This document shows positions 24,250 through 32,984 of a stretch of 64,000 nucleotides of DNA, in pieces (position 1 is the first letter of the stretch; each line of letters begins with the position of its first letter). A model generated the notes under the pieces. It saw only the letters and a program-made list of their open reading frames with translations, had not been told where the DNA came from and did not search any database. This DNA is from Maribacter luteus (GTDB taxonomy: Bacteria; Bacteroidota; Bacteroidia; Flavobacteriales; Flavobacteriaceae): the NCBI RefSeq assembly GCF_009674825.1, contig NZ_WKJH01000030.1:1-64000 (forward strand), read 5' to 3'. A program made the translations under genes and the position numbers.

Positions 24250-26151
24250 ATGGCAACAACAAAGTATTTAATGGCCACTTTTATGTTTTTCATCCTTATT
24301 GGGAATGCCCAGGATCGAAAAAAAGAATTAGATAGTTTAATATTACACGCCCAATCATTGCCCGATGACACTCTAAAGGCTAAAGTATTGTCAAGAATAC
24401 ATGAGCGAATGATGTTTATGGATGCCGAGCGGGCAAAAGCCTATGCACAACAAGCATTTGATCTTTCAAAAAAAATTGGTTACGAAAGAGGTATTGGCAA
24501 TGGTTACCTACAATTTGGCAATTATTATTACAATCAATCTAAAAATGATTCTTCCGAAATATACCACAACCTTGCCCTAAAGAAATTCGAAGAGATCAAA
24601 TCTGTAAAAGGTCAGATTTTTGCCTTGCACTCCTTGGCTACAATTGAAATGGAAAAAGGTGATTATGACAAAGCCATTGTATTGACCAAATCCATATTGG
24701 ATATGTACAATGACGATAACCGAAAGAATTCTGATTTAGGAAAATTTGACCTACGAGGTTCAGAATATGAGATATTGGGAGAAATATACTTTGAAAAAGG
24801 GAATTATAAAATTGCACTTGAACATACACTAACAGCCTTAAGATTTTTTGAGGATAAGTCAGATGAAGTAAGAACTGCTGATGCTTTGAAACAGTTGGCC
24901 GATATAGAATTTCAACTTGAAAATTATGATTCCAGTATCGAATATGCCGAAAAAGCAATATCTATATATGAGAAACACGATGACAAGATTTATATGAGCT
25001 ATGCCTATAATACCGCTGGTTTGGCTGCCGAAGAATTGGGTGATTCTCATTTGGCTCACAAACACTTCGATACGTCTATTATTTTAGCCCGTGAAATGAA
25101 TGTGCAAACAATGATATCACAATCTCTAAATGATTTAGCAAGACTACATTACAATAAGGGGGAATATTCAAAATCCAGAATATTGCTAAAAGAATCCCTT
25201 GCACTTTCAGAACTACAGGATATTAAGTTAAACCAGACAGAAGCACTTCAGGAAATAGCGAATCTCGACGTCAAAGAAGGTAAGTTTGAACAGGCTTTAA
25301 CCCACATAAATAAGAATATTGCCATTTCAAAAAAAATCGGGGCCCTACCCACTTTACGAGATGCGTTAAAAACGAGGGCAGAAATTAGAAATGGCCTAAA
25401 TCAATCCAATCTTGCTTACAGGGACCTTCAAGAATACCAATTTTTAAACGACAGCATATTCAATATTAAAAAATCCCAACAAATTGAAGAGTTGAAGGCT
25501 ATCTATGAAACTGAAAAAAAAGAAACAGAAATAGCCCTGCATAAAGAAGAAATCAACACCCTTAATGAAAAAGCAAAAGTGGATAAACTTACCAAAGGTC
25601 TATATGCAGGTGGAATGTTCACTTTTGTAGCCGTATCCGGTTTATTGTTCTTTGGTTTTAGACAACGGATGAAAAGGAACCGTATAGCCCGTGAAAAGCA
25701 AGAAGAAATTTACAAGCAAGAGATTGCATACAAAAAGAAAGAGCTTACGAGCCAGACCCTTCACCTTGTACAAAAGAATACCTTCATCCAAGAGTTGATG
25801 GAGAACCTACAGAACATCAAAAACTCACCCGAGAAGTTTAAAATGGAGTTTAGACGTATCGTAATGCTTTTAAAGAAAGAAAATGCATCTGACAAGGACT
25901 GGGAAGTCTTTAAGACCTATTTTTCAGAGGTGCATAATGACTTTGATCAAAAACTGAAGACCTTATCTGAAGTTATTTCGGAAAAAGAGATTCGATTGGC
26001 GGCCTTTTTACGCATGAACCTGACCACGAAGGAGATTGCCGCCACGTTGAATGTTTTACCGGACAGCATATTAAAATCAAAGTACCGGTTAAAAAAGAAA
26101 TTGGGCTTGAACAAAGAAACCGATTTAACCCAATTCTTAAATTCGCTGTAA
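24250..26151 (+). CDS. TPR sensor with LuxR-type HTH output (membrane-bound regulator)
   Basis: 633 residues. Signal peptide (1-20), eight or so tetratricopeptide repeats (about 25-400; e.g. LATIEMEKGDYDKAIVL, LGEIYFEKGNYKIALEH, LADIEFQLENYDSSIEY), a coiled coil, one membrane helix LYAGGMFTFVAVSGLLFFGF (451-470), a cytoplasmic coiled coil, and a C-terminal helix-turn-helix (about 580-625, AAFLRMNLTTKEIAATLNVL... RLKKKLGL). This architecture is frequent in Flavobacteriia: periplasmic TPRs sense a protein or peptide and the cytoplasmic HTH regulates transcription from the membrane. Divergent from the cytolysin-like gene, which is its most obvious target (inference). Confidence 0.88.
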   Translation: MATTKYLMATFMFFILIGNAQDRKKELDSLILHAQSLPDDTLKAKVLSRIHERMMFMDAERAKAYAQQAFDLSKKIGYERGIGNGYLQFGNYYYNQSKNDSSEIYHNLALKKFEEIKSVKGQIFALHSLATIEMEKGDYDKAIVLTKSILDMYNDDNRKNSDLGKFDLRGSEYEILGEIYFEKGNYKIALEHTLTALRFFEDKSDEVRTADALKQLADIEFQLENYDSSIEYAEKAISIYEKHDDKIYMSYAYNTAGLAAEELGDSHLAHKHFDTSIILAREMNVQTMISQSLNDLARLHYNKGEYSKSRILLKESLALSELQDIKLNQTEALQEIANLDVKEGKFEQALTHINKNIAISKKIGALPTLRDALKTRAEIRNGLNQSNLAYRDLQEYQFLNDSIFNIKKSQQIEELKAIYETEKKETEIALHKEEINTLNEKAKVDKLTKGLYAGGMFTFVAVSGLLFFGFRQRMKRNRIAREKQEEIYKQEIAYKKKELTSQTLHLVQKNTFIQELMENLQNIKNSPEKFKMEFRRIVMLLKKENASDKDWEVFKTYFSEVHNDFDQKLKTLSEVISEKEIRLAAFLRMNLTTKEIAATLNVLPDSILKSKYRLKKKLGLNKETDLTQFLNSL

Positions 26152-26177
26152 GTATGCTGTATTCAATACACAATATT

Positions 26178-27623
26178 TAATCGTATACGATTATCACTCG
26201 TTTATTCCCTTAAGTTTTTGGCATGTATTATTAGAATAAATGCATAAAAAAATTGCATACCGAACGTATTCAATATCTTTACCGCCTAAGATCTTACCCA
26301 GATAAGCAATGAATAAAAAAATCATTCTTTTTGATGGCGTTTGCAACCTATGCAACCGAACGGTGCAGTTCGTGATCAAACACGACAAAAAAGATGAATT
26401 CCGTTTTGCTACACTTCAAGGTGAGATAGGGAAACAACTGGTTAAAGAACGCCATATCGATACCGATACTGTTGATTCCATTATTCTAATTGAACCTGGA
26501 ATCGCCTATTACACCAAATCTACCGCTGCATTAAAAATAGGGGCTTCTTTCGGTGGAGCATGGAAACTGTTAAACGTACTGGATTTGATTCCCAGTAGTT
26601 TAAGTGATATCGTATACGATTTTGTTGCCCGTAACCGTTACAAATGGTATGGCAAAAAGGACGCGTGTATGATTCCTACACCCGAATTAAAGGCCAAATT
26701 TTTAGATTAGAACAATACCTTGCGTTGTTCCAAAAGAAAAATGATTGAGAATAGTCTTAAAGCTAGGAAAAAAGGCTTAGATTCAATATTGATAAATCGT
26801 ATACGATTATAATACCCCACAGGTGCGACAATCTATCGGTTTAAGAAAATCATTGGCCCTTTCCCTAACCCAAAAGAACCTTTGCCTCTACCCTTTTCCC
26901 TATTCACGCATTCGTTGTTTTTAAATTCTAAAGTAAAAAGGAACTTGCTTCAACTTTAAAAACCAACATTATGAAAAAACTATTCCTTTTCCTGTTCTTG
27001 TTTCCGGTTATTTTCTATGGAAGCGATGTAATCACCCCTTCAAAAATCAATGAGGTTATCGTATATTTAAATGGAGCCCAAATAACTAGAAATGCAAACC
27101 TAAAACTAATTCCCGGCACCAATGAATTCACTTTTACAGGGCTTTCTTCTAAAATTGACGAAAGTAGTATACAGATAGCCGGACTTAAATCGGCCACAAT
27201 ACTTTCCATGGCATTTGATGTAGATTTTTTGGCACCTTCCACGGACAGCCCTGAAGTGGCTTTGTTAAAATCAAAGATCACCGTTGTAAATCGTAAGATA
27301 GCAGCATTGAAAAACACCATTTCCGGTTTGGAAGAAGAACAAAAAGTAATCAATGCTAATCGATTGGTGAGTGGTGAAAACCTTACTCTGGATTTGGAAA
27401 AGATAAAGCAGATAAGCACCTACTATCGGGAACGGATAACCACTATAAAAAACGAGATTTTCGATGCCAACATTGAAATCGATTCCCTTAAACTTGATTC
27501 CATTGCTTACCAAAAGCAAATGACCGAAATAAATAATTCTCCGGTTAAGGAACAAGGCGTAATACGTTTAAAACTAAATACTCCCATAGCATTATCCATA
27601 CCCCTTCAAATATCGTATACGAT
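26178..27623. repeat. cluster of four copies of palindrome ATCGTATACGAT
   Basis: Perfect 12-bp palindrome at 26182-form within a 16-bp palindrome TAATCGTATACGATTA (26178-26193), at 26609-26620 (inside the DCC gene), at 26795-26808 (14-bp form) and at 27612-27623 (inside the DUF4139 gene). A fifth copy is at 14873-14884. A relative, ATCGTATATGAT, is near 22269. Confidence 0.8.
26309..26710 (+). CDS. DCC-family thiol-disulfide oxidoreductase-like protein (DUF393)
   Basis: 133 residues. The family motif D-G-x-C-x-x-C is in KKIILFDGVCNLCNRTVQFV at the N-terminus, followed by RFATLQGEIGKQLV and the aromatic region YTKSTAALKIGASFGGAWKL and YDFVARNRYKWYGKKDACM. Members share a thioredoxin-like fold and are presumed redox-active through CxxC; substrates are unknown. 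Cytosolic (no signal). A TTG-N18-TATCTTTA promoter lies at 26253-26281. Flanked and entered by copies of the ATCGTATACGAT palindrome. Confidence 0.88.
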   Translation: MNKKIILFDGVCNLCNRTVQFVIKHDKKDEFRFATLQGEIGKQLVKERHIDTDTVDSIILIEPGIAYYTKSTAALKIGASFGGAWKLLNVLDLIPSSLSDIVYDFVARNRYKWYGKKDACMIPTPELKAKFLD

Positions 27624-29007
27624 TAAAGAGGCCGGTTGGATACCCAATTATGACATAAAATCAGTAAAAGTGAACGACCCTTTACTTTTAACATATAAAG
27701 CCCATGTGTATCAAAAATCAGGGGTGGACTGGAACAACGTAAAAATCACCCTATCATCAGGTAATCCAGCATTGAATGTTGCAAAGCCAAATGTATCCAC
27801 AAAATATCTCGACTTTGTTAATCGGTATGCCAAACGAAACCAACATGCCATCAAAAAACAGAAATATTTTTACAATCCGACTGTCAAAAAAGTCACAGGT
27901 CAAGTCACAGATGCCTCAGGTTTGCCCCTGCCCGGTGCGAATATATTGGTCAAGGGAACTTCATATGGCACCCAAACCGATTTTGATGGTAATTACACCT
28001 TGGAAGTGGCTAACGGACAAGAATTGGTCATCTCCTATATCGGATTCGTTACCTACGAAGTTCCTATTTACTCCTCATTGATCAATTGCCGTTTGGAAGA
28101 GGATGCCCAACATTTGGATAAAGTAGTTGTCATAGGGTATGGTATTTCGGGAGCTTCTTCCGGAGTAAGGGTCAGAGGTGCATCCAGTACTTCAAACTAC
28201 ACGAAAACCCCTGAACCCGCTACCCCACTCTATATAATTGACGGGGTACCTGTTGAAGGCTTTATTGAAGGTGATTTGGATGAAAGCGAAATTCAGTCTA
28301 TCGAAATACTCAAGGGTTCCAATGCCGAAGCACTTTATGGGAACAAGGGCAGAAATGGCATAATATTGATAACCACCAAAAAGAGCAACATAATAGAAGG
28401 CATATCCAATACTCGATTTGAAATAAAAAAGCCTTATTCCTTAGCGTCTGACGGGGATATTACGGCCATTGAATTGAATTCCTTCAATCTTAAGGCCCAT
28501 TATGAACATTTCGCGGCACCGGTTATCAACGAGAATGTATTCATGACCGCAACTTTCCAAGATTGGGAAAAACATAATCTTTTGCCTGGGGAAGCCAATA
28601 TCTATTTTGAAGGTAGATTTGCCGGTAAAACGACCATCGACCCCTATACGACCAAGAAAAAAATGACTTTATCGTTGGGTATAGACCCGAACATTACCGT
28701 AACCCGTACTCAAAACCGGAATTTTAAAAGAAAGTCATTTACAGGAAGTAACCGTATTCTGGACAGAACCTATGAATTAATGGTGAAAAACAACAAATCA
28801 GTCCCCATCCAATTAAAACTTATGGATCGCATTCCAATTTCCCAAAATAAGGAAATAAAGATAGATGATATACAAACTAATAAGGCCACCCATGATGCTA
28901 AAAAAGGTTTATTGACCTGGGAGCTTCAATTGGCACCGAAACAGAGCAAAACGGAATCTTTTTCCTTTAAGGTCAAATACCCGAAATACAAGTCTATTTC
29001 AATTTAA
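26971..29007 (+). CDS. DUF4140/DUF4139 (MuiA-like) protein interrupted by a SusC-type regulatory/plug module
   Basis: 678 residues, signal peptide 1-17. DUF4140 N-domain (about 25-95, EVIVYLNGAQITRNANLKL), coiled coil (about 96-185), then DUF4139 begins (PLQISYTIKEAGWIPNYDIK, 211-230). Inside it sits a foreign block: a carboxypeptidase-regulatory-like domain (308-375; VTGQVTDASGLPLPGANILV, DFDGNYTLEV) and a TonB-plug-like segment (380-470; VVVIGYG, PLYIIDGVPVEG, SIEILKGSNAEALYGNKGRN, GIILITTK). DUF4139 resumes near 485 and runs to the end. The plug is the hallmark of SusC receptors, but no beta-barrel follows. MuiA-like proteins have been linked to mucoidy; the module here may dock on outer-membrane partners (inference). 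Confidence 0.88.
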   Translation: MKKLFLFLFLFPVIFYGSDVITPSKINEVIVYLNGAQITRNANLKLIPGTNEFTFTGLSSKIDESSIQIAGLKSATILSMAFDVDFLAPSTDSPEVALLKSKITVVNRKIAALKNTISGLEEEQKVINANRLVSGENLTLDLEKIKQISTYYRERITTIKNEIFDANIEIDSLKLDSIAYQKQMTEINNSPVKEQGVIRLKLNTPIALSIPLQISYTIKEAGWIPNYDIKSVKVNDPLLLTYKAHVYQKSGVDWNNVKITLSSGNPALNVAKPNVSTKYLDFVNRYAKRNQHAIKKQKYFYNPTVKKVTGQVTDASGLPLPGANILVKGTSYGTQTDFDGNYTLEVANGQELVISYIGFVTYEVPIYSSLINCRLEEDAQHLDKVVVIGYGISGASSGVRVRGASSTSNYTKTPEPATPLYIIDGVPVEGFIEGDLDESEIQSIEILKGSNAEALYGNKGRNGIILITTKKSNIIEGISNTRFEIKKPYSLASDGDITAIELNSFNLKAHYEHFAAPVINENVFMTATFQDWEKHNLLPGEANIYFEGRFAGKTTIDPYTTKKKMTLSLGIDPNITVTRTQNRNFKRKSFTGSNRILDRTYELMVKNNKSVPIQLKLMDRIPISQNKEIKIDDIQTNKATHDAKKGLLTWELQLAPKQSKTESFSFKVKYPKYKSISI

Positions 29008-29123
29008 GGATAGTTCTCATAAAGAAGTGTGAAAAGCTCCTGAAATCGAACATGATCCACTAATTTTGCACCACTCATTTGGGGTTCGTTGACTTTTGAT
29101 AGCGGACCCTAAAATTGTATAGG

Positions 29124-30368
29124 ATGAAAAGTATATCACATTGGATTTTCGATTTTTTGGTTGATCAGGGACTGTCAGAATCATGGGCAGGGACCATAAA
29201 TATGATCATTTTGCTCTTGGTCGTTTTGATCGTACTTTTTGTTTTGGATTATTTTTTAAGAAAAATGATTGTCGGTATATTCAACCGACTTTCACTTTTG
29301 TCCAAATCAAAATTCGATGACCTGATGGTAAAAAACAAAGTACCAAGGAACATCGCACATATTATTCCCGTTGTTTTGGCTTATAAGGCCATTCCAGAAA
29401 TATTCCAAGATTTTCATAACGCAGAAATTTTCTTCTCCAAAACCATTGAGGTCTTTGGCATTGTTTTATTTCTATGGGTCGTTCGCAGTTTATTGAATAC
29501 GTTCAAGGACTTCCTGAAATCCCTTGCCAGTCTTAGGGACAAACCAATTGACAGCTACATTCAAGTTTTCATGATATTTGCTTGGTCTATAGGTTTATTC
29601 TATGCTTTTTCGATTATTTCAGGTATTGAATTATGGAAATTCCTTACGGCATTAGGTACCGCATCAGCTGTAATCATCCTTATTTTTAAAGATACCATCT
29701 TAGGTTTCGTAGCCAGTATTCAAGTCTCGATCAATGATATGGTCCGTATTGGGGATTGGATTACTTTTGAGAAATACGGAGCCGATGGGGATGTGATCGA
29801 AATTAACCTTGCTACGGTAAAGGTTCAGAACTTCGACAAAACCATTACCACCATCCCGACCTATGCCCTTATATCAGACTCCTTTAAGAACTGGAGGGGA
29901 ATGGAGGATTCGGGAGGAAGACGTATAAAAAGGTCCCTTATCATAAAACAGGATAGTATAAAATTCTTAACAAAGGATGATATCGAGGCACTTAAAAAAA
30001 TTGAATTGATCCGTACATATCTAACGAATCGAAGTAAAGACATTGATACTTACAATACTGAAAAAGAAATCGATAAATCGCTCTTGATAAACGGAAAAAA
30101 CCTAACAAATGTCGGTGTTTTCAGAAAATATATCGATAGGTACATCAATTCCCATTCTGGAATAAACAAGGACATGACCATCATGGTACGGCAATTACCA
30201 CCCTCTTCCCAAGGATTGCCCATAGAGATTTATGCCTTTAGCAGCGATAAACGATGGGCGAACTATGAATATATCATGGCCGACATATTCGATCATTTAT
30301 TGGCAGCCGTCCCTTATTTTAAACTTGAAGGTTTTGAATTGCCAAGTAGCACCAATTTTAAGGCATGA
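29124..30368 (+). CDS. MscS-family mechanosensitive channel, YbdG type
   Basis: About 414 residues from ATG 29124 (the in-frame TTG at 29115 is less likely). Five hydrophobic segments in the first 200 residues, then the MscS pore helix and beta domain: FLTALGTASAVIILIFKDTILGFVASIQVSINDMVRIGDWI, VQNFDKTITTIPTYALISDSFKNWRGM. Extra loop and C-terminal extension match the YbdG subgroup (miniconductance channels responding to hypo-osmotic shock, about 415 residues in E. coli). Inner membrane. Monocistronic. Confidence 0.93.
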   Translation: MKSISHWIFDFLVDQGLSESWAGTINMIILLLVVLIVLFVLDYFLRKMIVGIFNRLSLLSKSKFDDLMVKNKVPRNIAHIIPVVLAYKAIPEIFQDFHNAEIFFSKTIEVFGIVLFLWVVRSLLNTFKDFLKSLASLRDKPIDSYIQVFMIFAWSIGLFYAFSIISGIELWKFLTALGTASAVIILIFKDTILGFVASIQVSINDMVRIGDWITFEKYGADGDVIEINLATVKVQNFDKTITTIPTYALISDSFKNWRGMEDSGGRRIKRSLIIKQDSIKFLTKDDIEALKKIELIRTYLTNRSKDIDTYNTEKEIDKSLLINGKNLTNVGVFRKYIDRYINSHSGINKDMTIMVRQLPPSSQGLPIEIYAFSSDKRWANYEYIMADIFDHLLAAVPYFKLEGFELPSSTNFKA

Positions 30369-30475
30369 ATTTATTATTTAGATGAATAACCCCGAATAAA
30401 TTCCCTTAAGGCGAAATATTACATAATCAAGTCCCAAAAAGAAGGTAATCCGGTATTTGATATGGCAAAAGGATA

Positions 30476-31801
30476 TTACCTAACTTCATCTAAATGATCA
30501 TCCCAATTCTGAACATGGGGTTTTCCTAATTTACCGACTGACTTGGCCACAACCGTAGCTACAGTGGCATCACCCGTTATATTTATTATGGTTCGGCACA
30601 TATCCAATGGTCTATCCACAGCGAATATCAATGCCAAACCTATAGCCAATTTATCAGCTGGAAAACCAACGGATTCCAATACGATGACCAACATAACCAT
30701 TCCTGCTCCAGGAACCGCCGCAGAACCGATAGAGGCCAATAAAGCTGTAAGAACTATAATCAATTGGGCAGCCAGACCTAACTCAAAGTCCAATGCTTGA
30801 GCAATGAATACGGCTGCTACACCTTGATACAGACTTGTACCATCCATGTTAATCGTAGCCCCAACTGGCAATACAAAACTAGATACCTCCTTATCTACAC
30901 CAATATGTTCTTCTACCCTTTCCATAGTTACAGGCAGTGTTGCGGCACTTGAACTCGTTGAAAATGCCAACAATTGGGCCGGACTGATTTGTTTAAGAAA
31001 CCAAAACGGATTTAGTTTTGCATAGGTAGAAACAATGAAAATGTAGAAAACGACCATTAAGCAAAGTCCCAGAACTACAACCCCCGCATATTTAAGAAGG
31101 GCAAAAAGCAAATCCGGGTCACTCGAAGACACCACTACACTTGCCAAAAGGGCAAAAACGGCAACCGGGGCGGTCAACATAATCAAATCAACCATTTTTA
31201 GGACGACGTCATTCAGTGCGTCGAAGAATTTCTTAAGGGGTTTAGCCTTTTCCTCTCCGATCAATAACATTGATATTCCCATGAAGATCGTGAAAAAGAT
31301 AACCTGAAGCATTAAACGGTTATCACTCATAGACCTAATGGCATTATCAGGTACCATGTTCTCCAAAAAACTCAGGGGTCCGGCCTCCTTTTGCCTAGAT
31401 GCCTCAGCAATTTTTGAGGTAACCCCACTATCATTGGCATAAGTTTCGGTCAATCGGTCTATAGTCTCTTGGGAAATCCCTTCACCAGGTTGCATGATAT
31501 TGACCAAAATCAAACCAATGGTTATGGCTACTATTGTGGTACACACATAAATAACAATGGTGCGTATTCCGATATTCTTGAATTTTGAAATATCCTTTAA
31601 ATCCGAGATACCTTTTATTAGAGAAGCAAGTATCAATGGAATCGCTATCAGCTTCAGAAGTTTTACAAAAATCGTTCCTAAGGGTTTTATCCAATCAGAG
31701 ACAAATTCACTTCCCCAACTAATCTGTGTCATGGCAAATCCAAATAAGATCCCGAGGATCATTCCGATTAAAATTTGCCAGTGCAATTCCATTTTCTTCA
31801 T
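30476..31801 (-). CDS. dicarboxylate/amino acid:cation symporter (DAACS)
   Basis: 441 residues with eight membrane helices and two re-entrant hairpins of the GltPh fold. Hairpin 1 AFSTSSSAATLPVTMERV, helix 7 LPVGATINMDGTSLYQGVAAVFIAQ (the NMDGT cation site), hairpin 2 ASIGSAAVPGAGMVMLVIVL, and helix 8 AVDRPLDMCRTIINITGDATVATVVAKS carrying the substrate-binding Asp/Arg/Thr residues. It imports glutamate, aspartate or C4-dicarboxylates with Na+ or H+. Downstream of aroC on the same strand with 60 bp between, so possibly cotranscribed by read-through. Confidence 0.95.
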   Translation of the reverse strand: MKKMELHWQILIGMILGILFGFAMTQISWGSEFVSDWIKPLGTIFVKLLKLIAIPLILASLIKGISDLKDISKFKNIGIRTIVIYVCTTIVAITIGLILVNIMQPGEGISQETIDRLTETYANDSGVTSKIAEASRQKEAGPLSFLENMVPDNAIRSMSDNRLMLQVIFFTIFMGISMLLIGEEKAKPLKKFFDALNDVVLKMVDLIMLTAPVAVFALLASVVVSSSDPDLLFALLKYAGVVVLGLCLMVVFYIFIVSTYAKLNPFWFLKQISPAQLLAFSTSSSAATLPVTMERVEEHIGVDKEVSSFVLPVGATINMDGTSLYQGVAAVFIAQALDFELGLAAQLIIVLTALLASIGSAAVPGAGMVMLVIVLESVGFPADKLAIGLALIFAVDRPLDMCRTIINITGDATVATVVAKSVGKLGKPHVQNWDDHLDEVR

Positions 31802-31861
31802 AAGCCTTTGTTTAAATGAATTGGAAATATACCAATTTGTTGGGAAAGGCGGAAGAAGTGA

Positions 31862-32926
31862 CTATGAATTTATGGCCTTTGCAAGTAAAAAATAATCTGC
31901 CAATACCAGTGCTGTCATAGCCTCAACAATAGGTACGGCCCTAGGAACTACACAAGGGTCGTGACGACCTTTACCCTTTGTTGTTACCGTATTCCCTTCT
32001 TTATCAATGGTTTGATACGGTTGAATCACGGTAGCAACAGGCTTGAAGGCTACATTAAAATAAATATCCATACCATTACTTATCCCTCCTTGGATACCAC
32101 CGCTAAAATTTGTTTTAGTCGTACCATCTGGATTGAATGCATCATTATGTTCACTACCTTTCATCATTACCCCTTCAAAACCGCTTCCGTATTCAAAACC
32201 CTTAACAGCGTTAATAGACAGCATGGCTTTGCCCAATTCGGCATGTAGTTTATCAAAAACAGGCTCTCCTAAACCAATCGGTACATTTTGGATTACACAA
32301 GTAATAACCCCGCCAATAGTATCCCCTTCTTTTCGAACATCCTTAATATAATCCTCCATTTTGGCCGCCATTTCTGTATCGGGACATCTTACAGGGTTCG
32401 ACTCTATTAAGGAAAAATCCAATTCCTGATAATTTTTTTCCAATTTTAAACCGCCCACTTGGGAAACAAAGGCATTTATTTTCATCGAGGATAAAAACTG
32501 TTTGGCTATGGCACCGGCCACTACCCTACTGGCTGTTTCACGTGCCGAACTTCGACCACCACCTCTATAATCACGGAAACCATATTTTTTATCATAAACA
32601 TAATCGGCATGGGAAGGTCTGTATGAATCCTTGATATGGGAATAATCCCCTGATTTTTGATTCGTATTATGAATCGCAAAACCGATGGGGGTACCTGTGG
32701 TCTTACCCTCGAAAATTCCCGAATAGAATTCTACCGTGTCGGGTTCCTTTCGCTGGGTCACAATGGCAGACTGGCCAGGCTTACGACGGTTCAATTCATT
32801 TTGTATTTCCTCCAGATCAATCTCTATTCCCGGGGGACACCCATCTAAAACGCCACCTATTGCCGCACCATGTGATTCACCAAATGTGGATAATTTAAAA
32901 AGGTTTCCGAAAGTATTCCCTGCCAT
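31862..32926 (-). CDS. aroC: chorismate synthase
   Basis: 354 residues, normal length. Signatures: [23 protein letters not shown] at the N-terminus (active-site His), [37 protein letters not shown] (FMN site), [27 protein letters not shown] and [18 protein letters not shown]. It converts EPSP to chorismate with reduced FMN in the last shared step of aromatic synthesis. Alone here, with the other aro genes elsewhere. Confidence 0.98.
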   Translation of the reverse strand: MAGNTFGNLFKLSTFGESHGAAIGGVLDGCPPGIEIDLEEIQNELNRRKPGQSAIVTQRKEPDTVEFYSGIFEGKTTGTPIGFAIHNTNQKSGDYSHIKDSYRPSHADYVYDKKYGFRDYRGGGRSSARETASRVVAGAIAKQFLSSMKINAFVSQVGGLKLEKNYQELDFSLIESNPVRCPDTEMAAKMEDYIKDVRKEGDTIGGVITCVIQNVPIGLGEPVFDKLHAELGKAMLSINAVKGFEYGSGFEGVMMKGSEHNDAFNPDGTTKTNFSGGIQGGISNGMDIYFNVAFKPVATVIQPYQTIDKEGNTVTTKGKGRHDPCVVPRAVPIVEAMTALVLADYFLLAKAINS

Positions 32927-32984
32927 GCGATTATATTAAGTTCATAGAGCGCCAAAGATAAATGTTAATGAACGGATTCAAAAA

